Shown: piece by piece, positions 16,906 to 25,700 of the stretch
How positions within the stretch are numbered: position 1 is the stretch's first letter
Layout: each line of letters starts with the position of its first letter
Source of the DNA: Streptomyces liliiviolaceus
Lineage (GTDB): Bacteria > Actinomycetota > Actinomycetes > Streptomycetales > Streptomycetaceae
Assembly (NCBI RefSeq): GCF_018070025.1
Contig: NZ_JAGPYQ010000001.1
Location: 1,364,001 to 1,428,000 of the forward strand
Reading direction: 5' to 3'
DNA: 64,000 bases
Notes under the pieces: generated by a model
Seen by the model: only the letters and a program-made list of their open reading frames with translations
Databases searched by the model: none
What the model was told of the DNA's origin: nothing
Position numbers and translations under genes: made by a program

Positions 16906-17196
16906 TCAGTGGGTCTCGGGACGGAGGACCTTGGTCCGGAGGACCGACTCGTTCAGGTTCATCTGGCGGTCGAGCTCCTTGACGACCGCAGGCTCGGCCT
17001 GCAGGTCGATGACCGAGTAGATGCCCTCGGGCTTCTTCTTGATCTCGTACGCGAGACGACGACGGCCCCAGGTGTCGACCTTCTCGACCTTTCCGTTCGC
17101 CTCACGGACGACGGAGAGGAAGTTCTCGATCAGCGGCGAGACAGCACGCTCTTCGAGATCGGGGTCGAGGATGACCATGACTTCGTAGTGACGCAT
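16906..17196 (-). CDS. rpsF: 30S ribosomal protein S6
   Basis: A 96-residue S6 with the ferredoxin-like fold: [19 protein letters not shown] at the start and the [16 protein letters not shown] signature near residues 43-58. The ATG at 17196 is preceded by AAGGAGGTGG, an unusually strong ribosome-binding site, so the frame's extension to 17289 is not used. First gene of the rpsF-ssb-rpsR-rplI operon. The leader holds a small hairpin, CCACGG-loop-CCGTGG, which might serve autoregulation by S6:S18 but is not diagnostic. Confidence 0.96.
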   Translation of the reverse strand: MRHYEVMVILDPDLEERAVSPLIENFLSVVREANGKVEKVDTWGRRRLAYEIKKKPEGIYSVIDLQAEPAVVKELDRQMNLNESVLRTKVLRPETH

Positions 17197-17471
17197 GTGT
17201 AACCCACCTCCTTTGGACTCAGCGGCCACGGTCGTTCCGTGGCAGGAGGGTTGTGATGCGTTCGCAACGGTATCGGCAGCCACTGACAATCGGACCGCCG
17301 ATCAGCGAACTGAGCGAGGGACCGTGCCGTGGCCTGGGCAGACACCGGTGCAGACGCTACAGACTACCCGCTCACCGGCTTCCGGTTGAAATCAGGGCCC
17401 GGTGACCGTCAGTCTGTACCCATCGGGTGTGTATGGCGCTACGATGCGCCACCTTCCGCAGGAGGTGCCAG

Positions 17472-17786
17472 ATGGCACAGACATTGCGACCCAACACCGC
17501 CGGCTCTCTCTTCGCCACCGACCACAAGCCCCATCCGCTCCAGCACACGCTGGTCGCCGTGACGGCGGTCCTCGGAGTCACGGCCTTCGTCTCCGCGATG
17601 TTCCACAGTCTCCATCTGCTCAGTTCGTGGGCGGGGCTGATCGGCATCATCACCGGCGCGTACGGACAGTTCGTCTCCGAGACCACCCGGGAACGGTTCG
17701 CACTGATCGTCGGTCTGGGTGCCTCCGCTGTCGGCTTCCTCCTCGGCATGGCGCACGGCGGCCTCTTCGGCGGCGTCATCGGCTGA
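17472..17786 (+). CDS. Small integral membrane protein, unknown function
   Basis: A 104-residue protein with about three hydrophobic segments (near residues 28-47, 52-68, 78-100). Residues 6-25 are polar and include LFATDHKPHPLQH. I do not recognise a named domain. Conserved-looking Gly and His in the last helix (GMAHGGLFGG) may be functional. ATG 17472 is chosen because GGAGG lies eight bases upstream; the frame's earlier ATG at 17427 lacks one. The gene diverges from rpsF and is followed by its own terminator. Confidence 0.75.
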   Translation: MAQTLRPNTAGSLFATDHKPHPLQHTLVAVTAVLGVTAFVSAMFHSLHLLSSWAGLIGIITGAYGQFVSETTRERFALIVGLGASAVGFLLGMAHGGLFGGVIG

Positions 17787-17810
17787 CGGCGCCCGCCACC
17801 ACGTGTCAAA

Positions 17811-17839
17811 GGGCCCCGGCCACACACCGGTCGGGGCCC
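17811..17839 (+). terminator. Hairpin terminator
   Basis: GGGCCCCGGCC pairs with GGTCGGGGCCC (one mismatch, at the pair next to the loop-proximal CC), 25 bases after the membrane-protein stop. There is no T-run. Confidence 0.6.
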
Positions 17840-17944
17840 GGGACGCATACGGCCAGACGGGGCGCTCGCAGGGCGCAGTAGGCTTCGGCGCGAGAGCCGG
17901 AGCCCCTGTACCCATGGGGACACACCAGCCGAGGAGCGCCCCGA

Positions 17945-19066
17945 ATGAGCCTGACCCTGAGGACCATCAGCCGCGAGCAGCATCTGGCGTACATCCAGAG
18001 CCTGCCCGCGGCCAGCCACATGCAGGTCCCCGCCTGGGCAGATGTCAAGGCGGAGTGGCGCTCCGAGAGCCTCGGATGGTTCGACGACAGGTCCGGCGAG
18101 ATCGTCGGTGCGGGCCTGGTGCTGTACCGCCAACTGCCCAAGATCAAGCGCTATCTCGCCTATCTGCCCGAGGGCCCGGTCATCAACTGGTTCGCGCCGA
18201 ATCTGACCGAGTGGCTGGATCCGATGCTCGCGCACCTCAAGCAGCAGGGTGCCTTCTCCGTGAAGATGGGTCCGCCGGTGATCATCCGGCGCTGGGAGGC
18301 CACCTCGATCAAGAGGGGCATCCAGGACCCGGACGTGAAGCGCCTGCGCGACATCGAGGCCGACTTCATCGAACCGCGCGCCTTCGAGGTCGCCGACAAG
18401 CTGCGGCGCATGGGCTGGCAGCAGGGCGAGGACGGCGGAGCGGGCTTCGGCGACGTACAGCCCCGCTACGTCTACCAGGTGCCGCTGGCGAACCGGTCCC
18501 TGGAGGACGTCCACAAGGGCTTCAACCAGCTCTGGCGGCGCAACATCAAGAAGGCCGAGAAGGCCGGCGTCGAGGTCGTCCAGGGCGGTTACCAGGATCT
18601 GGAGGAGTGGCAGCGCCTCTACGAGATCACGGCTCTGCGCGACCACTTCCGGCCCCGGCCGCTCTCGTACTTCCAGCGCATGTGGACGGCTCTCAACACC
18701 GAGGACCCCAACCGCATGCGGCTGTACTTCGCCCGGCACGAGGGTGTGAACCTGTCGGCCGCGACGATGCTGGTCGTCGGCGGGCACGTCTGGTACTCCT
18801 ACGGCGCCTCCGACAACATCGGCCGTGAGGTCCGGCCCTCGAACGCGATGCAGTGGCGGATGCTGCGCGACTCCTACGCGCTCGGCGCCACCGTGTACGA
18901 CCTTCGCGGCATCTCCGACTCGCTGGACGAGACCGACCACCTTTTCGGCCTCATCCAGTTCAAAGTGGGTACCGGCGGGCAGGCCGCCGAGTACCTCGGC
19001 GAGTGGGACTTCCCGCTCAACAAACTGCTCCACAAGGCGCTCGACATCTACATGTCGCGCCGCTGA
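17945..19066 (+). CDS. femX: FemAB-family peptidoglycan interpeptide bridge transferase
   Basis: A 373-residue non-ribosomal peptidyltransferase that uses aminoacyl-tRNA to attach an amino acid to the peptidoglycan stem; in Streptomyces the bridge is one glycine on LL-diaminopimelate. The double GNAT-like fold is recognisable from HMQVPAWADVKAEWRSE near residue 25, the region VYQVPLANRSLEDVHKGFNQLWRRNIKKAEKAGVEV near 180 (family FxxxxRxxIRxAxK pattern), and the C-terminal YDLRGISDSLDETDHLFGLIQFKVGTG. The FemX name is by analogy with S. coelicolor. The next gene is a racemase-like protein, which fits a cell-wall role. Confidence 0.88.
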   Translation: MSLTLRTISREQHLAYIQSLPAASHMQVPAWADVKAEWRSESLGWFDDRSGEIVGAGLVLYRQLPKIKRYLAYLPEGPVINWFAPNLTEWLDPMLAHLKQQGAFSVKMGPPVIIRRWEATSIKRGIQDPDVKRLRDIEADFIEPRAFEVADKLRRMGWQQGEDGGAGFGDVQPRYVYQVPLANRSLEDVHKGFNQLWRRNIKKAEKAGVEVVQGGYQDLEEWQRLYEITALRDHFRPRPLSYFQRMWTALNTEDPNRMRLYFARHEGVNLSAATMLVVGGHVWYSYGASDNIGREVRPSNAMQWRMLRDSYALGATVYDLRGISDSLDETDHLFGLIQFKVGTGGQAAEYLGEWDFPLNKLLHKALDIYMSRR

Positions 19067-19131
19067 CGCACCAGAATTCGTCTTCACACCTCTGATACAC
19101 CGCTGCCACGAGAAAGGTTCCAGGTCCGGCC

Positions 19132-20163
19132 ATGGCGCTCACGCTCTACGTCGACACCGCACGCTGGCGGGCGCACCACAAGCACGTGTCCGAGCAGTTT
19201 CCGGGACTCGTCCCCGTCTGCAAGGGCAACGGCTACGGCTTCGGCCATGAGCGGCTCGCCGACGAGGCCACCCGCCTGGGCTCGGACGTCCTGGCCGTCG
19301 GCACGACCTACGAGGCGGCTCGGATCAAGGACTGGTTCGGCGGCGACCTCCTGGTGCTGACGCCGTTCAGGCGGGGCGAGGAGCCCGTACCGCTGCCCGA
19401 CCGTGTCATCCGGTCCGTCTCGTCCGTCGACGGGGTCTACGGCCTCGTGGGCGCCCGTGTCGTCATCGAGGTCATGTCCTCCATGAAGCGGCACGGGGTG
19501 AGCGAGCGGGATCTGCCCCAGCTGCACGCCGCCATAGAGAACGTGCGCCTGGAGGGCTTCGCCATCCACCTGCCCCTGGACCGTACCGACGGCTCGGACG
19601 CCGTCGAGGAGGTCATCGGCTGGATGGACCGGCTGCGCGCGGCGCGGCTGCCGCTGCACACGATGTTCGTCAGCCATCTGAAGGCCGACGAGCTCGCCCG
19701 GCTGCAGCAGCAGTTCCCGCAGACCCGCTTCCGGGCCCGTATCGGCACGCGGCTGTGGCTGGGGGACCACGACGCGACCGAGTACCGCGGAGCCGTCCTG
19801 GACGTCTCGCCCGTCGCCAAGGGCGACCGTTTCGGCTACCGGCAGCAGAAGGTCGCCTCGGACGGCTGGCTGGTCGTCGTGGCGGGCGGTACGTCGCACG
19901 GGGTGGGCCTGGAGGCCCCCAAGGCCCTGCACGGCGTCATGCCACGCGCCAAGGGCGTCGCCCGGGCCGGTCTGGCCACGGTCAACCGGAACCTCTCGCC
20001 GTTCGTCTGGGGCGGCAAGCAGCGCTGGTTCGCGGAGCCCCCGCACATGCAGGTCTCGATCCTCTTCGTGCCCTCGGACGCGCCCGAGCCGAAGGTCGGC
20101 GAGGAACTGGTGGCCCATCTGCGGCACACCACCACGCAGTTCGACCGCGTCGTCGAGCGCTGA
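19132..20163 (+). CDS. Alanine racemase-like PLP protein
   Basis: A 343-residue protein resembling fold-type III PLP racemases. The likely Schiff-base lysine is in VCKGNGYGFGHERLA near residue 25, where the canonical enzyme has KADAYGHG. A TIM-barrel pattern continues through IHLPLDRTDG and FVSHLKADELARL, and a second domain begins near LDVSPVAKGDRFGYRQQ. I could not identify the second-domain catalytic tyrosine of true alanine racemase, so activity is uncertain. It sits 65 bases after femX and may act in the same wall pathway. True housekeeping Alr is expected elsewhere. Confidence 0.7.
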   Translation: MALTLYVDTARWRAHHKHVSEQFPGLVPVCKGNGYGFGHERLADEATRLGSDVLAVGTTYEAARIKDWFGGDLLVLTPFRRGEEPVPLPDRVIRSVSSVDGVYGLVGARVVIEVMSSMKRHGVSERDLPQLHAAIENVRLEGFAIHLPLDRTDGSDAVEEVIGWMDRLRAARLPLHTMFVSHLKADELARLQQQFPQTRFRARIGTRLWLGDHDATEYRGAVLDVSPVAKGDRFGYRQQKVASDGWLVVVAGGTSHGVGLEAPKALHGVMPRAKGVARAGLATVNRNLSPFVWGGKQRWFAEPPHMQVSILFVPSDAPEPKVGEELVAHLRHTTTQFDRVVER

Positions 20164-20197
20164 CCGCACGGCGCCCCGCGCCGGGCCCGCACACGGG

Positions 20198-20234
20198 CGA
20201 AAGGCCGTACACGGACTGCGTGTACGGCCTTTCG
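20198..20234. terminator. Bidirectional terminator
   Basis: A perfect 16-bp stem, CGAAAGGCCGTACACG with its complement and loop GACTG, lies between the convergent racemase-like and mannosyltransferase genes. Internal A- and T-tracts flank the stem base. Confidence 0.85.
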
Positions 20235-20259
20235 TGTGTCTGCCCGGGCTCCTGTTCGC

Positions 20260-21771
20260 TCAGAGCGAACCCGGATCTCTCCCGCCCTTGCCCTCGCCGC
20301 CGCCCCATTCGACGTACGGGCCGTCGAAGTGCCCCGCGTGCCGGGGAGGATGAGCCGCGGGGCCCACGACGAAGACGTCCGGGGCGCCGTCCAGCACACC
20401 GCCCGACGGATCGTCGTCCCCGGAGCGGCGCACCACGTCCCTCTCGGGCATGAGGATGTCGCGCACGATCACGGCGCACAGGTACAGCGTCCCCAGGAGG
20501 TGGACGGCGATGGCCAGCTGGTAGCCCTCCTGGGGCAGTCCCTTGTGGGCGTCGCCGCTGGTCGTGTAGGCGAGGTACATCCAGATCCCGAGGAAGTACG
20601 CGACCTCGCACGCCTGCCAGATCAGGAAGTCCCGCCACTTCGGGCGGGCCAGCACCGCGAGGGGAACCAGCCACAGTACGTACTGAGGCGAGTAGACCTT
20701 GTTGGTAAGGATGAAGGCCGCGACGATCAGGAACGCCAGCTGGGCGAAGCGGGGCCGGCGCGGGGCGGCCAGCGTGAGCGCCGCGACCCCCGCGCTGGAC
20801 AGCAGCATCAGTACCGAAGCCCACGTGTTGACGGCGTCGGTGTCGAGGGGTGTGTCGCTGCGCTGGGAGAGGATCAGCCAGAAGGAGCCGAAGTCGACTC
20901 CGCGTTCCTGGCTGAACGTGTAGAACTTCGACCAGCCCTCGGGCGCCAGGAGCATGACCGGAAGGTTCACGACCAGCCAGGCGCCCGCGGCGCCGAGCAG
21001 GGCGGTGCCGAACGCACGCCATCTGCCCGCCCGCCAGCACAGCACGAGCAGCGGCCCCAGCAGCAGCACGGGATAGAGCTTGGCGGCCGTTGCCAGCCCC
21101 AGGAGGACCCCGAAGGCGAGCGGACGGCTCCTGGACCACATGAGCATCGCCGCGGCCGTCAGAGCGACCGCCAGGAGGTCCCAGTTGATGGTGGCGGTCA
21201 GCGCGAAGGCGGGCGCCAGAGCGACCAGCAGGCCGTCCCAGGGCCGCCGCCGGTGGGTGCGGGTCACGCAGACGGCGATGACGGCCGTGCAGGCCATCAG
21301 CATCCCGGCGTTGACCATCCAGTAGACCTGCTCCTGGTCCTGGATGCTTCCGCTGCCCGGCGTGAGCCAGGAGGCGACCTCCATGAACACGCCGGTGAGG
21401 ACCGGGTATTCGAGGTACTCCATGTCGCCTTCGAGCTTGTCGAAGTACGGCACGAGCCCGTCGGCGAAGCCACGCCCCTGGTAGAGGTGCGGAATGTCCG
21501 AATAGCAGGCGTGCGTGTACTGGGAGCTCGCTCCGAAGAACCAGGCACCGTCGTAGCAGGGCAGTTTCTGCACCATGCCGAGGGCGAACATGCCGATCGC
21601 GACGAGTGCGACGACCCGTACGGGGGTCCACCAGGACGTCCCCGTCAGCGCGCGCCGCCCGAGGGGACCGCCGAACAGTTCACTGCCGGTCGCCGCGACC
21701 GGGTCCTCCTTGGTCGGGGGCACCAGATCTGGCTCGTGCACGCTCGCGCGCGTCGTTTCTGCACTGGGCAT
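20260..21771 (-). CDS. Glycosyltransferase family 87 (polyprenyl-sugar mannosyltransferase-like)
   Basis: A 503-residue polytopic membrane protein with about ten or more hydrophobic segments. It has the GT87 pattern of extracytoplasmic polyprenyl-phosphate-mannose dependent transferases: an acidic first loop with PCYDGAWF, then YPVLTGVFME near residue 105, and C-terminal LTNKVYSPQYVLWLVP. Related actinobacterial enzymes extend lipomannan or arabinan. The start ATG 21771 is followed by a disordered cytosolic leader; the long open extension to 22347 overlaps the PBP gene and is not coding. It lies downstream of the PBP gene behind two hairpins. Confidence 0.82.
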   Translation of the reverse strand: MPSAETTRASVHEPDLVPPTKEDPVAATGSELFGGPLGRRALTGTSWWTPVRVVALVAIGMFALGMVQKLPCYDGAWFFGASSQYTHACYSDIPHLYQGRGFADGLVPYFDKLEGDMEYLEYPVLTGVFMEVASWLTPGSGSIQDQEQVYWMVNAGMLMACTAVIAVCVTRTHRRRPWDGLLVALAPAFALTATINWDLLAVALTAAAMLMWSRSRPLAFGVLLGLATAAKLYPVLLLGPLLVLCWRAGRWRAFGTALLGAAGAWLVVNLPVMLLAPEGWSKFYTFSQERGVDFGSFWLILSQRSDTPLDTDAVNTWASVLMLLSSAGVAALTLAAPRRPRFAQLAFLIVAAFILTNKVYSPQYVLWLVPLAVLARPKWRDFLIWQACEVAYFLGIWMYLAYTTSGDAHKGLPQEGYQLAIAVHLLGTLYLCAVIVRDILMPERDVVRRSGDDDPSGGVLDGAPDVFVVGPAAHPPRHAGHFDGPYVEWGGGEGKGGRDPGSL

Positions 21772-21818
21772 GCCGCACATCCTGCCGTACGTGTCTGGGG
21801 ATACGCCGAGAGCGGTCG

Positions 21819-21907
21819 GGTCCGGTGCCCCGGCGGATGACCGCCGGGGCACCGGACCTCGTAAAACGCGACGTGGTCGCCGGCCGGAGCCGGCGACCAC
21901 GTCGCGT
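21819..21907 (-). terminator. Tandem double hairpin terminator after the PBP gene
   Basis: Two perfect GC-rich hairpins are back to back: 21866-21907 (19-bp stem, loop CGGA) and 21819-21858 (18-bp stem, loop ATGA). They lie just after the PBP stop and before the mannosyltransferase start on the same strand, so they should end or strongly attenuate PBP transcription. Confidence 0.8.
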
Positions 21908-21925
21908 CGATGGGACCTCTGCCCG

Positions 21926-24598
21926 CTAGCCCGAGGAACCCTGGAAGAGGCCGCCGTTGCCGTTGCCTCTGCTGTTCCCGCCGTCCTCCTCCTCGGACTC
22001 CGAGGTCGAGGGACTCGCGCCGCCGTCCGTGCCACCGGTGTCGGTCTCGCCGGTGCTGGCTCCGCCGTCGTCCTCGCAGCCGAAGAAGGCGCCACAGGAC
22101 TCACTGGTGGTGGGAGCGGGGGGAGACGGCTCGCTCTTGGTCGGCGTGGGCTCCGGCTCCTCGGACTCCTCCTCCTCCGTCTCGGTGGGCGTCGGAGTCG
22201 GGGTCGGGACCACGACGTCGTTGACGACCTCGCCGATGGGTTCGGGCGTCGGGAACTGCACGACCTTCGCGCCCTTGAGCGCCTGCTCCATGTAGTCGTG
22301 CCAGATCTCGGCCGGGAACGAGGCGCCGTGGATCTTGTCCTGGCCACCCGTTCCGTACATCTCCAGGAACTCGCGCTTCTTGTTGGACTCGTCGTCGTCC
22401 ATGCGGTACATGGAGATCGCGGTCGAGAGCTGCGGGGTGTAGCCGACGAACCAGGCGGACTTGTTGCCGTCGGTCGTACCGGTCTTGCCCGCCACCGGCC
22501 GGTTGCTCAGCTTCGCCGCGGTACCGGTGCCCTCGTCGACGACGGTCTTGAGGACGTCGGTGACGTTGTCGGCGACCTGCGCGGTGAAGGCCTGCTTCGC
22601 CTTGGCCGAGTTCTCGTGCGTGAAGACCGTTCCGTCCTTGTCGGTGATCTCGTCGACCGAGTACGGCTCGTTCTGCTTGCCGCTCGCCGCGAAGGTGGCG
22701 TACGCGCCGGCCATGCGGATCGCGCTCGGGTCGGAGGTACCGATGGAGAAGGACGGGAAGTTGGCGCTGGCCAGGCTGCCTTCCTTGATGCCGGCGTCCA
22801 CGGCGGACTCCCGCACCTTGTCCAGACCGACGTTCATGCCCAGCTGGACGTAGGCGGAGTTCGAGGAGACCCTCATCGCCTCACGCAGGTCGATCTGGAA
22901 GGTGGGCGGGTTGTACGACTCGTCGCCGTCGTTCCGCTGCAGCCATTCCTTCTCGTCCTTGTCCTTCCAGACCGTCCCGTCGTAGTCCTCGATCTTCAGC
23001 TTGTTCTTACCGCTGTACAGGCTCTTCGGAGAGACCTTGATCCGCTCGTCCTGGGCCTGGGTCGGCTCCAGGTCGGGATCGCGCACGCCCCACTTCATGG
23101 CCGCCGCGAGGACGAACGGCTTGAAGGTCGAACCGACCTGGGCGCCCGTCTGGTCGGCGTTGTTGGTGAAGTGCTTGGTCGCGTCCACACCGCCGTAGAT
23201 GGCCTTGATCGCGCCGGTCTCCGGGTCCACGGAAGCGCCGCCGAACTGGACGTGCTTGTCCGTCTTCGGGCGCTCCTTCTCCTTGATGTTCTCCTTGCGG
23301 ACCTTCTTCACCGCGGCTTCGAGCTGGGTGACCTTCTTCTTGTCGAAGGTCGTGTGGATCTCGTAGCCACCGTCACGCAGTTGCTTCTCGGTGATCCCGG
23401 TCTTCTCGCTGTTGTTGACGATGTACGCCTTGGCGAGGTCGACCAGATAACCGACCTGACCGCCCAGCTGGGCGTTCGACCGCGGACTCTGCAGCGTCGG
23501 GAAGTCGGGGTACTTGCTCCGTACCGACTCCTCCAGGTGCCCGTCCTTGACCATCTCGCCGAGGATCCAGCGCCAGCGGGTCTCCGCGCGCTGGCGGTTG
23601 GCCGCGGGGGTGGCGGAGGGGTCGATCGACTCCGCGCCCGCCGGGTCGTAGTACGTGGCGCCCTTGAGCACCGCCGCCAGGAAGGCGCACTGGCTCGGGT
23701 TGAGGTCGTCGGCGTCCTTGTCGAAGTACGTACGCGCGGCGGCCTGGATCCCGTAGGCGCCGCGGCCGTAGTAGGCCGAGTTCAGATAGCCGGCCATGAT
23801 GTCTTCTTTGTCGACGTTGGCGCCGACCTTGATCGAGACGAAGAGCTCCTTGAACTTACGGGAGATCGTCTGCGACTGGTCCTCCAGCATGGCGTTCTTC
23901 ACGTACTGCTGGGTGATCGTGGAGCCGCCCTGGGTCTGACCGCCCTTGGCCATGTTGAACAGGGCCCGGCCGATACCCATGGGGTCGACGCCCCGGTCGT
24001 TCTCGAACGTCTTGTTCTCGGCCGAGATGACGGCGTAGCGCATCTCCTTGGGAATCCGGGAGTAGTCGATGATCTGCCGGTTCGTCTCACCACCGGTGGC
24101 GACCATCTGCGTGCCGTCGGCCCAGTAGTAGACGTTGTTCTGGGCCTCCGCCGTCTTGGCGACGTCGGGCAGGCCCACCAGCGCGTACGCGACTCCCGCG
24201 ACCGCCATCATGCTGCCGAAGAAGCCGATGAACAGACCCGTCACGAGCTTCCAGGACGGCACCCAACGTGCCGCCCCGTACTTGCCCGCGCGCGGGTAGT
24301 CGATGATCCGCTTCTTCGACGGTACGGACGCACGCCCGCGGCCGCGGCCTCCCTGCCCCGCGCCGTCGGCCGCTCTGCGTCGACCGGCGCCGCTGCTGTT
24401 TCTCTGTGACGCCCGCCGGGCCTCTGCGCGGCTGCCGTACGGGCGTTCCTCACCCCCCGAGTCGTATGAATCGGAAGGAGACTCGGTTGCGCCTCGCGGT
24501 GCCGCACGGCGGCCGGAGGACGAGCCGGTCTGGCCGCGTCGGGCCGCGGCACGTCCGCCACCTTGCGGCTGCGGCGATTTGCGACGGTGCTCGCTCAT
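21926..24598 (-). CDS. Bifunctional class A penicillin-binding protein
   Basis: An 890-residue class A PBP. Residues 1-115 are cytosolic and Ser/Arg/Gly-rich; a single membrane anchor spans about 117-141. The GT51 transglycosylase domain (about 165-340) has the catalytic Glu194 in SAENKTFENDRG and GGSTITQQ near 224. The transpeptidase domain has SxxK at S490-K493 (STFK), SxN at S578-N580 and KTGT at 705-708. A C-terminal about 150-residue tail is Pro/Thr/Glu-rich with a short Cys pair (SCGAFFGC). It polymerises and cross-links peptidoglycan outside the membrane. ATG 24598 is preceded by GAGGAG. Confidence 0.95.
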   Translation of the reverse strand: MSEHRRKSPQPQGGGRAAARRGQTGSSSGRRAAPRGATESPSDSYDSGGEERPYGSRAEARRASQRNSSGAGRRRAADGAGQGGRGRGRASVPSKKRIIDYPRAGKYGAARWVPSWKLVTGLFIGFFGSMMAVAGVAYALVGLPDVAKTAEAQNNVYYWADGTQMVATGGETNRQIIDYSRIPKEMRYAVISAENKTFENDRGVDPMGIGRALFNMAKGGQTQGGSTITQQYVKNAMLEDQSQTISRKFKELFVSIKVGANVDKEDIMAGYLNSAYYGRGAYGIQAAARTYFDKDADDLNPSQCAFLAAVLKGATYYDPAGAESIDPSATPAANRQRAETRWRWILGEMVKDGHLEESVRSKYPDFPTLQSPRSNAQLGGQVGYLVDLAKAYIVNNSEKTGITEKQLRDGGYEIHTTFDKKKVTQLEAAVKKVRKENIKEKERPKTDKHVQFGGASVDPETGAIKAIYGGVDATKHFTNNADQTGAQVGSTFKPFVLAAAMKWGVRDPDLEPTQAQDERIKVSPKSLYSGKNKLKIEDYDGTVWKDKDEKEWLQRNDGDESYNPPTFQIDLREAMRVSSNSAYVQLGMNVGLDKVRESAVDAGIKEGSLASANFPSFSIGTSDPSAIRMAGAYATFAASGKQNEPYSVDEITDKDGTVFTHENSAKAKQAFTAQVADNVTDVLKTVVDEGTGTAAKLSNRPVAGKTGTTDGNKSAWFVGYTPQLSTAISMYRMDDDESNKKREFLEMYGTGGQDKIHGASFPAEIWHDYMEQALKGAKVVQFPTPEPIGEVVNDVVVPTPTPTPTETEEEESEEPEPTPTKSEPSPPAPTTSESCGAFFGCEDDGGASTGETDTGGTDGGASPSTSESEEEDGGNSRGNGNGGLFQGSSG

Positions 24599-24868
24599 CG
24601 AACGATTACTCCTCGGGCAGGCGCACCTGAGCGCACCTGGAAACGGCAGCTGGTTTCCGGTCCCCCCGAAGTACGGATGCGGTCGTTTTTACATTCATCC
24701 GTACTGCACCGAGGACATGGACGTCCCCAGGCGTCACTCGGTTCCCGGTGGTTTGCATGGCGGACAGACTACGCACCGTCAAAACCTGCCTAGCACCGAA
24801 GTTCACCCCAAATCAGGCAACTTGCTTCCTACGAATCGGTGATGTGACGCCGTTCACCGTGCCCCCTC

Positions 24869-24923
24869 TTGTCGCAGGGGGAGGACCGATCTATCGTTCT
24901 GATGTATCGAGTCGATACATCAG
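24869..24923 (+). promoter_or_regulatory. padR promoter with 11-bp-arm operator
   Basis: TTGTCG (24869-24874), 17 bp, then TATCGT (24892-24897) form a plausible promoter. Immediately downstream is the inverted repeat CTGATGTATCG-AGT-CGATACATCAG (24899-24923), covering the expected transcription start. This AT-rich dyad is typical of PadR operators and suggests autorepression. Confidence 0.7.
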
Positions 24924-24972
24924 CTCGGCATAAAGACCGTCACGGCACGGCCGCGGCAGAGAGGAGGCGACG

Positions 24973-25656
24973 ATGAGCCGGCGTTCCGGAATCCTTGAGT
25001 TCGCCGTCCTCGGCCTTCTCCGCGAGTCCCCGATGCACGGCTATGAGCTGCGCAAACGTCTCAATACGTCACTGGGTGTGTTCCGTGCGTTCAGCTACGG
25101 GACGCTCTACCCCTGCCTCAAGACGCTGGTCGCCAACGGCTGGTTGATCGAGGAACCGGGGAACACCTCCGAGGACGCCCTCGCGGCACCGCTCGCAGGG
25201 CGTCGCGCCAAGATCGTCTATCGGTTGACGGCGGAAGGTAAGGAACACTTCGAGGACCTCCTCTCGCAGACGGGTCCCGACGCGTACGAGGACGAACATT
25301 TCGCCGCTCGTTTCGCCTTCTTCGGCCAGACGTCACGGGATGTACGGATGCGGGTCCTCGAAGGCCGCCGCAGCCGTCTCGAAGAGCGCCTGGAGAAGAT
25401 GCGGGCCTCGCTGGCGCGCACCCGGGAGCGACTCGACGACTACACGCTTGAGCTCCAGCGCCACGGAATGGAGTCCGTGGAGCGCGAAGTGCGCTGGCTG
25501 AACGAGCTCATCGAGAGCGAGCGGGCGGGACGGGACCATCGGCGTCCCGGACCTGACGGCTCCGCTCAGCAGGACAACACATCTGGGGAGTCGGGCGGCC
25601 TGCCCCGGCCCGGGGGCACCCCCGGGCCGGATCCGTCCGATGACACTGCCACGTGA
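24973..25656 (+). CDS. PadR-family transcriptional regulator
   Basis: A 227-residue regulator. Residues 7-85 form the PadR winged helix ([22 protein letters not shown] and the [19 protein letters not shown] segment), followed by a long dimerisation helix (about 120-175) and a disordered acidic/Pro tail. GAGAGGAGG precedes the ATG. It lies 44 bases before the inositol-phosphate synthase gene in the same direction. I recall that the S. coelicolor orthologue was reported to be co-transcribed with the three genes downstream, which fits the layout here. The palindrome at 24899 is its likely own operator. The ligand is not evident from the sequence. Confidence 0.9.
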   Translation: MSRRSGILEFAVLGLLRESPMHGYELRKRLNTSLGVFRAFSYGTLYPCLKTLVANGWLIEEPGNTSEDALAAPLAGRRAKIVYRLTAEGKEHFEDLLSQTGPDAYEDEHFAARFAFFGQTSRDVRMRVLEGRRSRLEERLEKMRASLARTRERLDDYTLELQRHGMESVEREVRWLNELIESERAGRDHRRPGPDGSAQQDNTSGESGGLPRPGGTPGPDPSDDTAT

Positions 25657-25700
25657 AGTCCTCTCAGGGCTTCACCGAGTACACACAGGGAGCAACCGGA

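Noticed and set aside
21772..22347. N-terminal extension of the mannosyltransferase through 22347
   Set aside because: It overlaps the PBP gene and two terminator hairpins, and reads as Arg/Pro/Ser-rich shadow sequence.
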